Positions 1 to 9,128 of a DNA stretch of 64,000 nt are shown in pieces. The position numbers and the translations under genes are program-made. The notes beneath the pieces were generated by a model that saw only the letters and a program-made list of their open reading frames with translations, ran no database searches and was not told the DNA's origin. The stretch covers positions 186,001 through 250,000 of the forward strand of contig NZ_VNIA01000003.1 of NCBI RefSeq assembly GCF_008124875.1. The letters run 5' to 3'. Source of the DNA: Tenacibaculum adriaticum (GTDB taxonomy: Bacteria > Bacteroidota > Bacteroidia > Flavobacteriales > Flavobacteriaceae). Position 1 is the stretch's first letter. Each line of letters begins with the position of its first letter.

Positions 1-515
1 TTACAAATTTTCAAAAAAACAAAAATTCAAATCGTTTATGCAGGAACGGGTCCACTGGGTACATTATTAATTCCATTGTTACCCTTCTTTCGTAGTGATG
101 CTATTGCTATTACCTTTATAGACATTCATGAAAGCTCAATTTTAAGTTTAAAACAAATAATTAATTTTTTAGGTTATAAAGATTATGTAAAAGAGTACCT
201 AGTTGAAGATGCAACAACCTTTAGATTAAAAAAGAAGAGTATTTACGTGGTGCCATTACAGAGACAATGGATAAAGGACTTACAAAAGAGCCTCAGGTTT
301 CACTAACTCAAAATTTAGTAATGCAACTTTTTAAAAAAGGATATTTAGTTCCACAAGAAATAGAAAAAAGTTCTAGAAAATCATTTTACGCTAAAGAAAA
401 ACATTTGAGTCGAAATTATAAAGGCTATATCAATTTAGAAGAGAAAGAATTTTTATTTTCAATCAATAAAGAGATGAAGCCTTTAGAAAATGAACTTAGT
501 TTTGAATCTGACTAG
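1..515 (+). pseudogene. SAM-dependent methyltransferase-like protein, 3' part, with a -1 frame break
   Basis: The gene enters from the left edge open in frame 1. It carries VYAGTGPLGT (bases 34-63), a glycine-rich motif I of class I methyltransferases, followed by FIDIHESS, the usual acidic end of strand 2. Frame 1 would stop at 304-306, but the family-like continuation GAITETMDKGLTKEPQV lies in frame 3 and runs to the TAG at 513-515. The switch happens at a run of six A followed by G at 228-234, read A-AAA-AAG in the upstream frame. One missing A, a true mutation, a sequencing error or programmed -1 frameshifting would all explain it. The substrate is unknown and the N-terminus lies outside the window. 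Confidence 0.65.
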
Positions 516-710
516 ATATTTTTTGATTAAGATTTTGAAAACCACTTCAGATATTTGTATTTATACTAAAATAAAAATGTTTAAGATATTTTTATAAATA
601 ATGAAGAATTTTTGATAACCATTTATTATTGTATTAAGTCTTTGTATTCAAAAAAACGCAAAGTACAAATTATGTTACATTTCAAAGCAGTCACCAGAAT
701 GGAGTGTTGA

Positions 711-744
711 AAATGCTCTTTAGCATTATAACCAAAGAGCATTT
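711..744. terminator. Bidirectional terminator hairpin
   Basis: A perfect 11-bp inverted repeat (AAATGCTCTTT / AAAGAGCATTT) with a 12-nt loop lies between two convergent genes, the one ending at 515 and the one ending at 761. The A-rich start and T-rich end suit termination in both directions. The rest of 516-760 shows no gene. Confidence 0.6.
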
Positions 745-760
745 GAATTTGTTTTTAGTA

Positions 761-1369
761 TTAGCTTCTTGAAGGATAAAGTCCTTCAATAGCAATAATA
801 AAATTAACAGCCAAATATGGTTGCATGTTGTTGTGAGGTTGGCCATGACCATTGGTTAAAATAGTTAAACCAGCATTTCCACTAATAGTTTGGCCGTTTA
901 CAATATTACCTGCAGTTGGAGGTCCAAAGGCTTTTACTTCTGTAGCCCCTAAACCAGATCCAAATTGAGCAGCAGCAGGTACGTCTCCAGCAGCAGGCAC
1001 TTCATTTACAGCAGGGGTAGTGCTTAATTGTATATATTGGTCTTCACTAACACTGTTATTTATTAAGTGATCATGATTAGGCATCTCTAAAATATTAAGA
1101 GTATGATATTCCTGTCCTGCCATTGACCCTAAGCTATGGTTAGATAACCCAAGTCCTTGACCAAAATGAATTGGAGCTCTACCACGTAAATCAGGTATTT
1201 TAAAGGTGTTTCCTTCGTTCTTATTACTGTAAGTATATCCTAAAAGAGAAAATAGAGCTTGGTGTTGAGCGATGGGTAGGTCTTGTCCGTTGCAAAACAT
1301 CCAACCTCTTGGGGCAAAATTGCCTGCAAATGTACTGATTGATCCTAATAGTGGGTCTATTGATGCCAT
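761..1369 (-). CDS. Phage tail collar domain protein (microcystin-dependent-protein type)
   Basis: The 202-residue protein has the tail-collar layout. An N-terminal segment reads LGSISTFAGNFAPRGWMFCNGQ, with the typical W-x-x-C-x-G-Q. It is followed by ALFSLLGYTY, then IPDLRGRAPIHFGQG. The C-terminus NNMQPYLAVNFIIAIEG closes the domain as in chromosomal MdpB-like proteins. The middle (about residues 110-160) is Ala/Pro/Gly-rich and variable. Such proteins resemble short phage tail-fibre tips, but many chromosomal copies have no phage around them, as here. It sits 23 bp downstream of an orphan gene on the same strand and probably shares its transcript. The role is unknown; surface or tailocin-like adhesion is only a possibility. 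Confidence 0.85.
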   Translation of the reverse strand: MASIDPLLGSISTFAGNFAPRGWMFCNGQDLPIAQHQALFSLLGYTYSNKNEGNTFKIPDLRGRAPIHFGQGLGLSNHSLGSMAGQEYHTLNILEMPNHDHLINNSVSEDQYIQLSTTPAVNEVPAAGDVPAAAQFGSGLGATEVKAFGPPTAGNIVNGQTISGNAGLTILTNGHGQPHNNMQPYLAVNFIIAIEGLYPSRS

Positions 1370-1392
1370 AATAATAAATTTGTAATTAATAA

Positions 1393-1746
1393 TTAGTTTA
1401 AAATAAGTTCAGGTAATTTAATATGAATCATTGTGCCTTTTTTAGTACTAAGATGTAATGTTCCTAAATCATCTATAATAGCAGTTATTTCTCCTCCTCC
1501 TTCATATCTGTAATATGCTTCTGTACTATGGGTTCTTATTAAGATACCCCAAGTTTCTTTTGGATAAGGATATCCGTCTATTTTTTTTTTTGCTAAATCT
1601 ATAAAGTTAATTTCTCCCATGCCAGGAACCGTTAAATATAAGGAGCCTCGTCTGTTGAAAGTATGATTACCTTTTTTAGGAATAATAACTCCATTGGAAA
1701 CTCCAATATCCCATGCGTAATTGTTGTTTACTGTTAGTGTATACAT
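1393..1746 (-). CDS. Hypothetical protein, partner of tail-collar gene
   Basis: I do not recognise this 117-residue protein. It has no signal peptide and no membrane segment. The composition is rich in beta-forming residues and glycine, with short stretches such as YTLTVNNNYAWDIGV, GNHTFNRRGSLYLTVPG and YYRYEGGGEITAIIDD that suggest a compact all-beta fold. It begins with ATG directly after an A/T-rich leader and is followed 23 bp later by the tail-collar gene, so the two are likely co-transcribed. The beta-rich character and its neighbour would fit a structural or binding protein, but that is inference only. Confidence 0.6.
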   Translation of the reverse strand: MYTLTVNNNYAWDIGVSNGVIIPKKGNHTFNRRGSLYLTVPGMGEINFIDLAKKKIDGYPYPKETWGILIRTHSTEAYYRYEGGGEITAIIDDLGTLHLSTKKGTMIHIKLPELILN

Positions 1747-1883
1747 AAGTAGGTTTTTAAAGATTAAAATAGTATTATGTTTCTATCTCAAATTTAGAGA
1801 TAGAAAGAATTAAATCTTAATAAAATTACTTAGGCGTATTTATTTTATATATGAGTGTTGAAATATTTGGAATAAGAGGTGGG

Positions 1884-3383
1884 TTAATTCTTTCTCCAAA
1901 AGAAAGGAGTAAATAAGATTAACACAGTAAACAGTTCTAAACGACCGATTAGCATTAAAAAAGAACAAAACCATTTGGCTCCAACAGATAAATGAGAGTA
2001 GCTATTCACAGGACTAACATTTCCAATTGCAGGACCAATATTACCTAATGAAGAGGCGCATGCTCCTAAAGCAGATTGAATATCAAGTCCTAAAAAAGCT
2101 AACACTACAGTTCCAACAATAAAAATCAACATATATAAAATAAAGAAAGATAAAATATTGAAAACAATAGTTTGGTTTACAGCTTTCCCGTCATAACGAA
2201 CAGGGATAATAGCATTAGGATGTAACGTTTTTTTAAATTCTAAAAAACTATTTTTTAACATTACTATGTGACGCACAATTTTTATACCCCCAGAGGTTGA
2301 ACCTGCCGATCCTCCTAAGAAAAATAGGGAGAAAAATAAAGCCGTTACAAAATAGCTCCACATAGTAAAATCGGCAGTTACAAAGCCAGTTGTTGTTACT
2401 ACTGAAATTACAGAAAACAACGAATGTCTAATTGCGCTTTCTGCTTTACCCCATACCATTGGATGATCTATCGAAGTTTGTAAACTAGGGTCTTGAAAAA
2501 AGATAATTATAATAGCAACAATTGTAGAAATACCCACTATTGTAAAAAAATAATAACGAAATTCTTCACTTTGTATCACTTTTCGTACTTTTCCTTTTAA
2601 CGCAAAATAGGTTAATACAAAGTTGGTGCCAGCAATAAACATAAAAAGGATAATGATATATTGTACCATAGGCATTCCGTTCCAATAAGCAACACTTGCA
2701 TTTTTGGTAGAAAACCCTCCAGTGCTTACTGTAGCCATAGCATGATTTATAGCGTCAAACCAAGTCATTCCTGCTACTTTTAAAAGTAAGAACTCAACAA
2801 TGGTTAGTCCAACATAAATTAACCATAACCTTTTTGCAGTATCAGTAATTCGTGGATGAAGTTTATCTGCTGAAGGACCCGGAGCTTCAGCCATAAATAA
2901 TTGCATTCCTCCAATTCCTAATAAAGGTAAAATAGCAATGGTAAGCACAATAATTCCCATACCACCAATCCAATGCGTTGCACTACGCCAAAAAAGAATT
3001 CCTTTAGGCATAGACTCTATATCGGTTAAAATAGAAGAACCTGTAGTTGAATAACCAGAAATAGTTTCAAAAAAAGCATCAGTTACGTTAGGAATTGTTC
3101 CAGTTAATAAATAAGGAAGCATTCCTGTAAAAGACAATATTAACCAACCAAAAGTTACAATTAAATAGCCTTCTTTTTTTTGAAGGTTTTTATTGTTGGG
3201 TTCATTAAAAAAGAAAAGTAACAAACCTATAGTGACTGTTATAATTCCTGCATTTAAAATACCCCATCCTGTTTTTTCACCATAGTATAAACTAAAAGGT
3301 AAACTTAACCACATAAAGGCACCGTTAAGGGTAGCGGTAAGACCAAGAAAACGGTAAATTAACTTGAGGTTTATATTTTCCAT
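1884..3383 (-). CDS. trkH: Trk-type potassium uptake membrane subunit TrkH
   Basis: This 499-residue integral membrane protein belongs to the TrkH/KtrB family, the potassium-translocating subunit. Four pore-loop selectivity segments can be seen: STTGSSI, STGGFST, TTTGFVT and GNIGPAIG. Between them run M1-P-M2 type hydrophobic helices, including HWIGGMGIIVLTIAILPLLGIG. The length and the IGRLELFTVLILFTP ending are usual for the family. Its start codon overlaps the trkA stop by one base (TAATG), so it is translationally coupled to and co-transcribed with the regulatory subunit. The pair should take up K+ driven by the membrane potential or by Na+/H+ gradients. Confidence 0.95.
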   Translation of the reverse strand: MENINLKLIYRFLGLTATLNGAFMWLSLPFSLYYGEKTGWGILNAGIITVTIGLLLFFFNEPNNKNLQKKEGYLIVTFGWLILSFTGMLPYLLTGTIPNVTDAFFETISGYSTTGSSILTDIESMPKGILFWRSATHWIGGMGIIVLTIAILPLLGIGGMQLFMAEAPGPSADKLHPRITDTAKRLWLIYVGLTIVEFLLLKVAGMTWFDAINHAMATVSTGGFSTKNASVAYWNGMPMVQYIIILFMFIAGTNFVLTYFALKGKVRKVIQSEEFRYYFFTIVGISTIVAIIIIFFQDPSLQTSIDHPMVWGKAESAIRHSLFSVISVVTTTGFVTADFTMWSYFVTALFFSLFFLGGSAGSTSGGIKIVRHIVMLKNSFLEFKKTLHPNAIIPVRYDGKAVNQTIVFNILSFFILYMLIFIVGTVVLAFLGLDIQSALGACASSLGNIGPAIGNVSPVNSYSHLSVGAKWFCSFLMLIGRLELFTVLILFTPFFWRKN

Positions 3384-4729
3384 TAGTTAAATAATTCTTC
3401 TACAATTGCAATTGCTTCTGGCAAGCAAAAAACAATAACACAATCACCCTCTTGGATTTGTATATCCCCAAAAGACATTAAAGCTTTACCATTACGAATA
3501 ATACCTCCAAAGACTGCTTCTCTTGGAAAACGCAACTCTTTAATAGGCTTTTCTGTGACCTTAGCTCCTTTTTGCACTTCAAATTCAAATACTTCAGCAT
3601 CAATATTATGTAAATTGGCTAAAGCTAAAATTTCACCTTTACGGATATGACGAAAAATGTTACTAGCTGCTATTAATTTTTTATTGATAAGAGTATCTAT
3701 CCCAATAGTTTGAGAGATATTTATATAATCCATATTTTCTACTAAAGCAACGGTTTTCTTAACACCTTTTGATTTAGCTACTAAACACGACATAATATTC
3801 ATTTCCGAATCACCTGTTACAGCAATAAAAGCATCCATTTCTCTGATGTTTTCTTCTTCTAGCAATTGTAAATCTCTACCATCACCATAGATTAACAACG
3901 TATTTCTTAAATCTTCAGCAAGTGCAGCAGCTTTGTCTTTATCTCGCTCTATAAGTTTGACTTTAAAGTTGGCTTTACAGAGTTTTCGGGCAGTTTTTTT
4001 ACCAACACTACTCCCTCCTAAAATCATAACATTTTTAATATCAATATGCTCTTTACCAATAATTGGGTATAATTTTTCAATACTGTAATTTGGTACAGAA
4101 AAATATACTTGGTCATTTATTTTATATACTGAATCACCACGGGGTATGATTGTTTGGGCAATACCTTCTCTTTTAATAGCAATGGTAATAAAATCAACCA
4201 TGCTAAACTTGTCTTTAGCTTCTTTAACCGTTAAGTCTACAATTGGAGATTTATAACCAAGCGTAGCACCCATAACATTAAATAAGCCATTTTCGAAAGC
4301 AACAGTATCGTTAAAAGAAGACTGATGTAGTAATAATTTAATCTCTTCGGCAGCTAATTCTTCTGGAGAAATCATAAAATCTACACCATATTCTTTGAAA
4401 TCAATTACATCACAGTTTAAAAATTCTGGATTACTAATACGAGCAATAGTTTTTTTTACACCTAATGCTTTTCCAATTACAGATATTGTGAAATTGGTAT
4501 TTTGGCTATCGGTTACAGCAAGAAGTAAATCGGCGCTACTTATACCAATTTCTTTCAATAATTTCATCGAAGTAGCATCACCTTTTTTAGTGATTACATC
4601 TAAATGATTATTGATATAGTTTAACTTATCACCATCAAAATCAACAATGTATGTGTCTTGAGATTCGTAAGAAAGTAATTTAGCCAAATGAAAGCCTACA
4701 TCACCAGCTCCGGCTATGATAATTTTCAT
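3383..4729 (-). CDS. trkA: Trk system potassium transporter TrkA, two RCK domains
   Basis: The 448-residue cytoplasmic protein binds NAD(H)/ATP and gates TrkH. It contains two RCK_N Rossmann domains. The first starts at residue 1 with IIIAGAGDVGFHLA and an acidic residue after strand 2 (YIVDFDGD). The second, near residue 230, begins VMILGGSSVGKKTA with LIERDKD. Each is followed by an RCK_C domain; the second covers roughly residues 370-448. This duplicated arrangement is the classical TrkA form, unlike single-domain KtrA. It is the first gene of a two-gene operon with trkH. A TATCTTTG box lies 24-31 bases upstream of the start. Confidence 0.95.
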   Translation of the reverse strand: MKIIIAGAGDVGFHLAKLLSYESQDTYIVDFDGDKLNYINNHLDVITKKGDATSMKLLKEIGISSADLLLAVTDSQNTNFTISVIGKALGVKKTIARISNPEFLNCDVIDFKEYGVDFMISPEELAAEEIKLLLHQSSFNDTVAFENGLFNVMGATLGYKSPIVDLTVKEAKDKFSMVDFITIAIKREGIAQTIIPRGDSVYKINDQVYFSVPNYSIEKLYPIIGKEHIDIKNVMILGGSSVGKKTARKLCKANFKVKLIERDKDKAAALAEDLRNTLLIYGDGRDLQLLEEENIREMDAFIAVTGDSEMNIMSCLVAKSKGVKKTVALVENMDYINISQTIGIDTLINKKLIAASNIFRHIRKGEILALANLHNIDAEVFEFEVQKGAKVTEKPIKELRFPREAVFGGIIRNGKALMSFGDIQIQEGDCVIVFCLPEAIAIVEELFN

Positions 4730-4752
4730 ATAAAAAATTAAGAAATAGGTTA

Positions 4753-4760
4753 CAAAGATA
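4753..4760 (-). promoter_or_regulatory. Probable -7 promoter box of trkA-trkH
   Basis: On the minus strand the sequence reads TATCTTTG, an exact fit to the Bacteroidota -7 consensus TAnnTTTG, about 24 bases from the trkA ATG. A clear TTTG -33 box is missing; only a T-rich stretch lies at the expected distance, so the call is moderate. Confidence 0.45.
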
Positions 4761-4922
4761 CATTTTTTTCACATTATAAAAATAAGTTTTATTTAGAGTA
4801 ATTTTAGATTTTAGAATATTGTAAGTTGTATAAAGTCAATAATTAACAATGTTTTTATAGATGTTTCTCAATAGTATTATTTCATAGAGCACTTTTATTA
4901 CATTTGTTTAAATTGTTTGATA

Positions 4923-5609
4923 ATGAAAAAGTTAACGATAAAGTCTTGGGCGTTAGATGACCGCCCTCGTGAAAAACTAGTTGCCAAAGGAAAAACAGCT
5001 TTGTCTGATGCAGAATTGATAGCCATTTTAATAGGTTCAGGGAATAGAGAAGAAAGCGCAGTAGCTTTATCAAAACGTATTTTACAACATGTAGGTAATA
5101 ATTTAAATCAATTAGCAAAATTATCGGTTGAAGAATTAATGCAGTTTAAAGGAATAGGTGAAGCCAAAGCTATTTCTATTACCACCGCTTTAGAGTTAGG
5201 GAAAAGACGACATTTTGAAGAAGAAAATGTAATTTCTAAAATAACATCATCTTCAGATGTTTGTAGACTGATGCAGCCTGTTATTGGTGATTTACAACAT
5301 GAAGAGTTTTGGGTGTTATATCTTAATAATTCTAATAAGGTGTTGGCCAAACATCAGTTAAGTAAGGGAGGATTAACAGCCACTTTGGTGGATATAAGAT
5401 TGTTATATAAGCGGGCATTAGAATTATATGCACTAGGTATTGTTCTTTGTCATAATCATCCTTCAGGAAAATTAAAGCCCAGTAATTTAGATATTCAACT
5501 TACTCAAAAAATAAAAGCAGCAGGGAGTACCCTAGATATAAAAATACTCGATCATTTAATTATTACTGAAAAAGCGTATTTTAGCTTTGCAGACGAAGGA
5601 ATTATTTAG
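4923..5609 (+). CDS. radC: RadC family JAB-domain protein
   Basis: The protein has 228 residues from the ATG chosen here. A TTG two codons upstream is in frame but less likely than ATG in this genome. The N-terminal part carries a helix-hairpin-helix-like stretch (EELMQFKGIGEAKA). The C-terminal JAB/MPN domain has the metal motif HNHPSGKLKPSNLD (H-x-H...S-x-x-D), so the metallo-isopeptidase-like site is intact. Despite the historical name, RadC is not shown to act in DNA repair; its biochemical role is unsettled. It is transcribed divergently from trkA and is followed by a glycan gene after 57 bp. Confidence 0.93.
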   Translation: MKKLTIKSWALDDRPREKLVAKGKTALSDAELIAILIGSGNREESAVALSKRILQHVGNNLNQLAKLSVEELMQFKGIGEAKAISITTALELGKRRHFEEENVISKITSSSDVCRLMQPVIGDLQHEEFWVLYLNNSNKVLAKHQLSKGGLTATLVDIRLLYKRALELYALGIVLCHNHPSGKLKPSNLDIQLTQKIKAAGSTLDIKILDHLIITEKAYFSFADEGII

Positions 5610-5666
5610 TCTGTAGATAATTTTAGCGAAAAAACTAACATTTATCGACTACCAATTAACGAATGA

Positions 5667-6971
5667 ATGATACTGATATATACCCATAAAATTACCCCTA
5701 GAGTTCGCTACATATTTAAGCACATTTTTACTCGAACTTTAAAGATTGAAATTGATTTTACTTCGAAAATTGAAGATTTTGTTGCATATAATGGCCCGAA
5801 ATTATCGTATACCTCTGTAGCTTTAGGAAAAGAATTTTTTATTAAAAGTACTAATTTACTGTTTCAACAAGGAGTAAATGATTTAGAAATCAATTTTTCA
5901 AAATGGGAGGAAGCACCTTGTTTTTTCGCAACAGGAATAAAATCAGCAATTCCTTTCGATATTTTTTCTGCGAGTTTTTACCTAATTACTAGATATGAAG
6001 AATATTTACCTCATCTAAAAGATAAACATGGACGTTTTACAGCAGAGCAAAGTTTAGCATTTCAACATGATTTTTTAGAGAAACCATTAATTGATATTTG
6101 GGCTTATAAATTACTTAAAGTAATTAAAGAGAGATTTCCTGAATACGAATATAAAAAACGGACCTATAAATTTATTTCGACAATAGATGTAGATAACGCT
6201 TTTGCATATAAATATAAAAGTATTATTAGATCAGTTGGAGGTATTGTAAGTGATTTATATAGGTTGAATATTTTTAATCTATGGGATCGTTTTGCGGTTC
6301 GTTTCAATATAAAAAAAGACCCTTTTGATAATTTTTTTAAAATTATTGATTATAAAAAAGAGTTTAAAGTTCGTACAATTTTTTTCTTTTTAATAGGTGA
6401 TTATACAAGTTTCGACACTAACATTTCAGCTTCAAAAAAAAAATTTAGATTACTCATTAAAGATATGGTAGATTATGCTCGTGTTGGATTGCATCCTTCG
6501 TATTATACTATGGGAAATATAGAGTTATTAAAAAAAGAAAAAGAGCGATTAGAGCATATAACCAATATGCCAATGATACGTTCTAGACAACATTATCTAC
6601 GATTTACTTTACCAGACACATACCAAGATTTAATAGATTTAGAAATTCAAGAGGATTATTCTATGGGTTATGCGAGTCATGTTGGTTTTAGAGCAAGTAC
6701 CTGTACACCATTTTATTTTTATGATATCGATTTTGAAATTCAAACGCCGTTAAAAGTTTTCCCGTTTGCCTTAATGGATACGACTTTGAATGATTACATG
6801 AAACTTACCCCAAAACAATCTTTAGGGAAAATACGTGATTTAAAAAATGAGGTAAAAAGAGTCAACGGAACTTTTATTACACTTTTTCATAATGAGAGCT
6901 TAAGTGGATATTTACGTTGGAGGGGGTGGAGTAGAGTATATGGGTCTATGCTAAAAATAGCTTCAAGCTAA
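5667..6971 (+). CDS. Polysaccharide deacetylase-like protein with N-terminal DUF7033-type region
   Basis: The 434-residue protein resembles the Bacteroidota family that joins an N-terminal domain (about 1-140; note SFYLITRYEEYLP) to a degenerate NodB-type deacetylase barrel. The barrel starts near residue 170 with FISTIDVDNAF, the equivalent of the catalytic T-F-D-D motif, and has a later VGLHPSYY histidine motif. No signal peptide is visible, so it probably acts in the cytoplasm or loosely at the membrane. It overlaps the next gene by one base (TAATG). The block with that gene, a flippase and a glycosyltransferase points to assembly of a surface glycan. The substrate is unknown and activity is not assured. 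Confidence 0.8.
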   Translation: MILIYTHKITPRVRYIFKHIFTRTLKIEIDFTSKIEDFVAYNGPKLSYTSVALGKEFFIKSTNLLFQQGVNDLEINFSKWEEAPCFFATGIKSAIPFDIFSASFYLITRYEEYLPHLKDKHGRFTAEQSLAFQHDFLEKPLIDIWAYKLLKVIKERFPEYEYKKRTYKFISTIDVDNAFAYKYKSIIRSVGGIVSDLYRLNIFNLWDRFAVRFNIKKDPFDNFFKIIDYKKEFKVRTIFFFLIGDYTSFDTNISASKKKFRLLIKDMVDYARVGLHPSYYTMGNIELLKKEKERLEHITNMPMIRSRQHYLRFTLPDTYQDLIDLEIQEDYSMGYASHVGFRASTCTPFYFYDIDFEIQTPLKVFPFALMDTTLNDYMKLTPKQSLGKIRDLKNEVKRVNGTFITLFHNESLSGYLRWRGWSRVYGSMLKIASS

Positions 6972-7876
6972 TGATTATTAGAGTTACAAGAAAAGAGCTA
7001 GATATAGAAAAGTATAATGCATGTATTAAGAATTCTATACAATCAAACATCTATGGATTTTCTTGGTATTTAGATATTGTTTGTGATCATTGGGATGTTT
7101 TGGTGCTTAACAATTACGAAGCAGTAATGCCAATCCCTTGGCGGAAAAAATATTTTATGGAATATGTGTATCCACCATTTTGGGTGTTGCAGCTCGGAAT
7201 CTTTTCTATTGAAATTGAAGATGAAAATGAATTTTTGATTGAACTCTTAGAGGATTTTAAGTTTGTGGAAATTCGAACAAATTCTAAGAATTGTTTTTCT
7301 ATGTTCGATGATTTTCAGCAAGAAAAAAATCTTCAAATTTTAAGCTTGAAAGAAGATTATAATACTATTTTATTAAAATATAAAAAAGACCGAAAGAGAA
7401 ATTTACTGAGAGCAAAGAAGTATGATTTAATAGAAAGGTGGAATGATAATCCTGAAAAACTAATTGAGTTGTTCAAAGCGAATGTTGGTAAAAGAGTTAA
7501 GAAAATTAAAGATAAGGATTACACAATTCTTTTAAAGGTGATGAAAATTTGTATTGAGAAAAAAGCTGGAGAAATTTTATCAATTTATGATAATAACGAC
7601 AAATTAGTTGCCTCTGGTTTCTTTTTAAAATATAACAAACGAGTTACTATTTTAGTTTCTTCAACCGATTTTAAGAATAGAAAAAATGGAGCAAATACTT
7701 TTTTAATAGACAGAGCAATTTTTAAATATCGACCAAATTTTGATGTTTTCGATTTCGGCGGATCATCAATGAAAAATATTGCTAAATATTTTTTGAGTTT
7801 TGGGGGCAAAGATGAAAAATATATTCAGTTAAAATATAATAATTTACCCAAATTTTTAAAGTGGTTTAAGAGGTAG
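6971..7876 (+). CDS. GNAT/FemAB-like acyltransferase
   Basis: The 301-residue protein appears to hold two acetyltransferase-like halves. The second half carries a basic, helical segment (KKDRKRNLLRAKKYD) and the strands EILSIYDNNDKLVASGFFLKYNK and VTILVSSTDFKNRKNGANTFLIDRAI, typical of GNAT_6/FemAB-like proteins that transfer acyl or aminoacyl groups onto cell-envelope precursors. It is translationally coupled to the deacetylase-like gene. Its 3' end overlaps the convergent flippase gene by 11 bp, so the two stop codons lie within each other's reading frames. The acceptor, probably a sugar, is unknown. Confidence 0.75.
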   Translation: MIIRVTRKELDIEKYNACIKNSIQSNIYGFSWYLDIVCDHWDVLVLNNYEAVMPIPWRKKYFMEYVYPPFWVLQLGIFSIEIEDENEFLIELLEDFKFVEIRTNSKNCFSMFDDFQQEKNLQILSLKEDYNTILLKYKKDRKRNLLRAKKYDLIERWNDNPEKLIELFKANVGKRVKKIKDKDYTILLKVMKICIEKKAGEILSIYDNNDKLVASGFFLKYNKRVTILVSSTDFKNRKNGANTFLIDRAIFKYRPNFDVFDFGGSSMKNIAKYFLSFGGKDEKYIQLKYNNLPKFLKWFKR

Positions 7877-9128
7877 TACGAATACGTTTGTAAAAATAAA
7901 AAAAAGTAAAAGCAGACATTACTCCCGTGAACCACATTAAGGTTGCTGATGTAATAGCTGCTCCTTTTATCCCGTATTTTGGTATAAGTAATTGATTGCT
8001 AGTGTAGTTGATAACTAAGGCAACCAACGTAATGTAATAGTTAATTTTTACTAACCCGATAGATGATAATAGGTTCCCAAACAACCCTCTTAAAATTAAA
8101 ATCCCACAAACCCCAAAATTTAAGATTAAAAAACTTAATTTGTATTTAGTGAACCCTTTATCGAACAATAGTAAGGTTTCATCAGCAAAAAAATAAAAAA
8201 AGCTGAAATAACATATGCTAATAAGCGTAAATAGTAAAACATAGCTTTTTATGTAATCAAAAATATATTTTTTATTGTTTATGTTTTCAGTAAAGGAAAC
8301 AAAGTCTGTAGCAATAAAAACACGAGGTAAAAATAATATACTAAAGGGAATTAGAGAGACATATTTAAAAGCTGTAACAGCTTCTGAGTTTTTCAATAAA
8401 TTACCAATTAGTAAAATATCTATGGAAAAAAGCAATAAAGTTGCTACATTCGATAATCCACCAAAAAAACCATATTTCCAAAATTCTCTATTTATAATTT
8501 TAAGTTTTTTTGTTTGCTTCAAATTAAACTGAAGCCGGTTAAAGAACACAAATGAAGTTAAAGTAGGTGTTAGGACTATTGCCCAAACATAACCAAGTTC
8601 TTTATATAAATAGCTTAGCATTAAAACGAGCAGAACTAAAATCAAATTATATACAACTTCGACTAAAGAAAAGGTTTTGTTATTGTGTTCTAATCGTAAC
8701 TTAATTTTAATAACTTCAAACCAAAAGAGAGGAATGAAGCTCAAAGAAAAGACAGTTAAATAAATATCTGTTTTTTCAAATTCAAAAGAAAATAATAAAC
8801 TAAAAGCTGTAACTAAGAGACTTAAAAAAAAACTTACAAAAGTTCCATTTTTAACCACATAGTTTGAAACAATTTTTTTATCATTTGTATTCGTAAGTAA
8901 AGCTCCGTAACGAATTAAACTTTGAGGCAGGCCAAAACCGATAAAAGGAATTAAAAAAGTTATAATATTCCACGCAAATAAAATGACTCCTAATTCTTTA
9001 TTATCTATGAACTGTAGAGCAATCCATGAAGCAAAAAAAGAAAGTAAACGAGATATAATTGTAGCAACTAAGACGTAACTTCCTGCTCTGCTTAAAAATT
9101 GCTGTATGTAGTTTGTGAGCAATTTCAT
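7866..9128 (-). CDS. Polysaccharide flippase (Wzx/MOP superfamily)
   Basis: The 420-residue protein has about twelve to fourteen predicted hydrophobic helices and the N-terminal pattern of oligosaccharide flippases (GSYVLVATIISRLLSFFASWIALQFIDNKELGVILFAWNI, split here by loops). A central amphipathic loop and a second six-helix bundle follow. It should flip lipid-linked glycan units across the inner membrane. It is the second gene of a minus-strand pair: the upstream glycosyltransferase overlaps it by four bases (ATGA). The convergent GNAT gene overlaps its 3' end by 11 bp. Confidence 0.88.
   Translation of the reverse strand: MKLLTNYIQQFLSRAGSYVLVATIISRLLSFFASWIALQFIDNKELGVILFAWNIITFLIPFIGFGLPQSLIRYGALLTNTNDKKIVSNYVVKNGTFVSFFLSLLVTAFSLLFSFEFEKTDIYLTVFSLSFIPLFWFEVIKIKLRLEHNNKTFSLVEVVYNLILVLLVLMLSYLYKELGYVWAIVLTPTLTSFVFFNRLQFNLKQTKKLKIINREFWKYGFFGGLSNVATLLLFSIDILLIGNLLKNSEAVTAFKYVSLIPFSILFLPRVFIATDFVSFTENINNKKYIFDYIKSYVLLFTLISICYFSFFYFFADETLLLFDKGFTKYKLSFLILNFGVCGILILRGLFGNLLSSIGLVKINYYITLVALVINYTSNQLLIPKYGIKGAAITSATLMWFTGVMSAFTFFYFYKRIRTTS

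Noticed and set aside
4917..4922. TTG start of radC
   Set aside because: The ATG at 4923 fits the family length, and a TTG start is rare in this genome.
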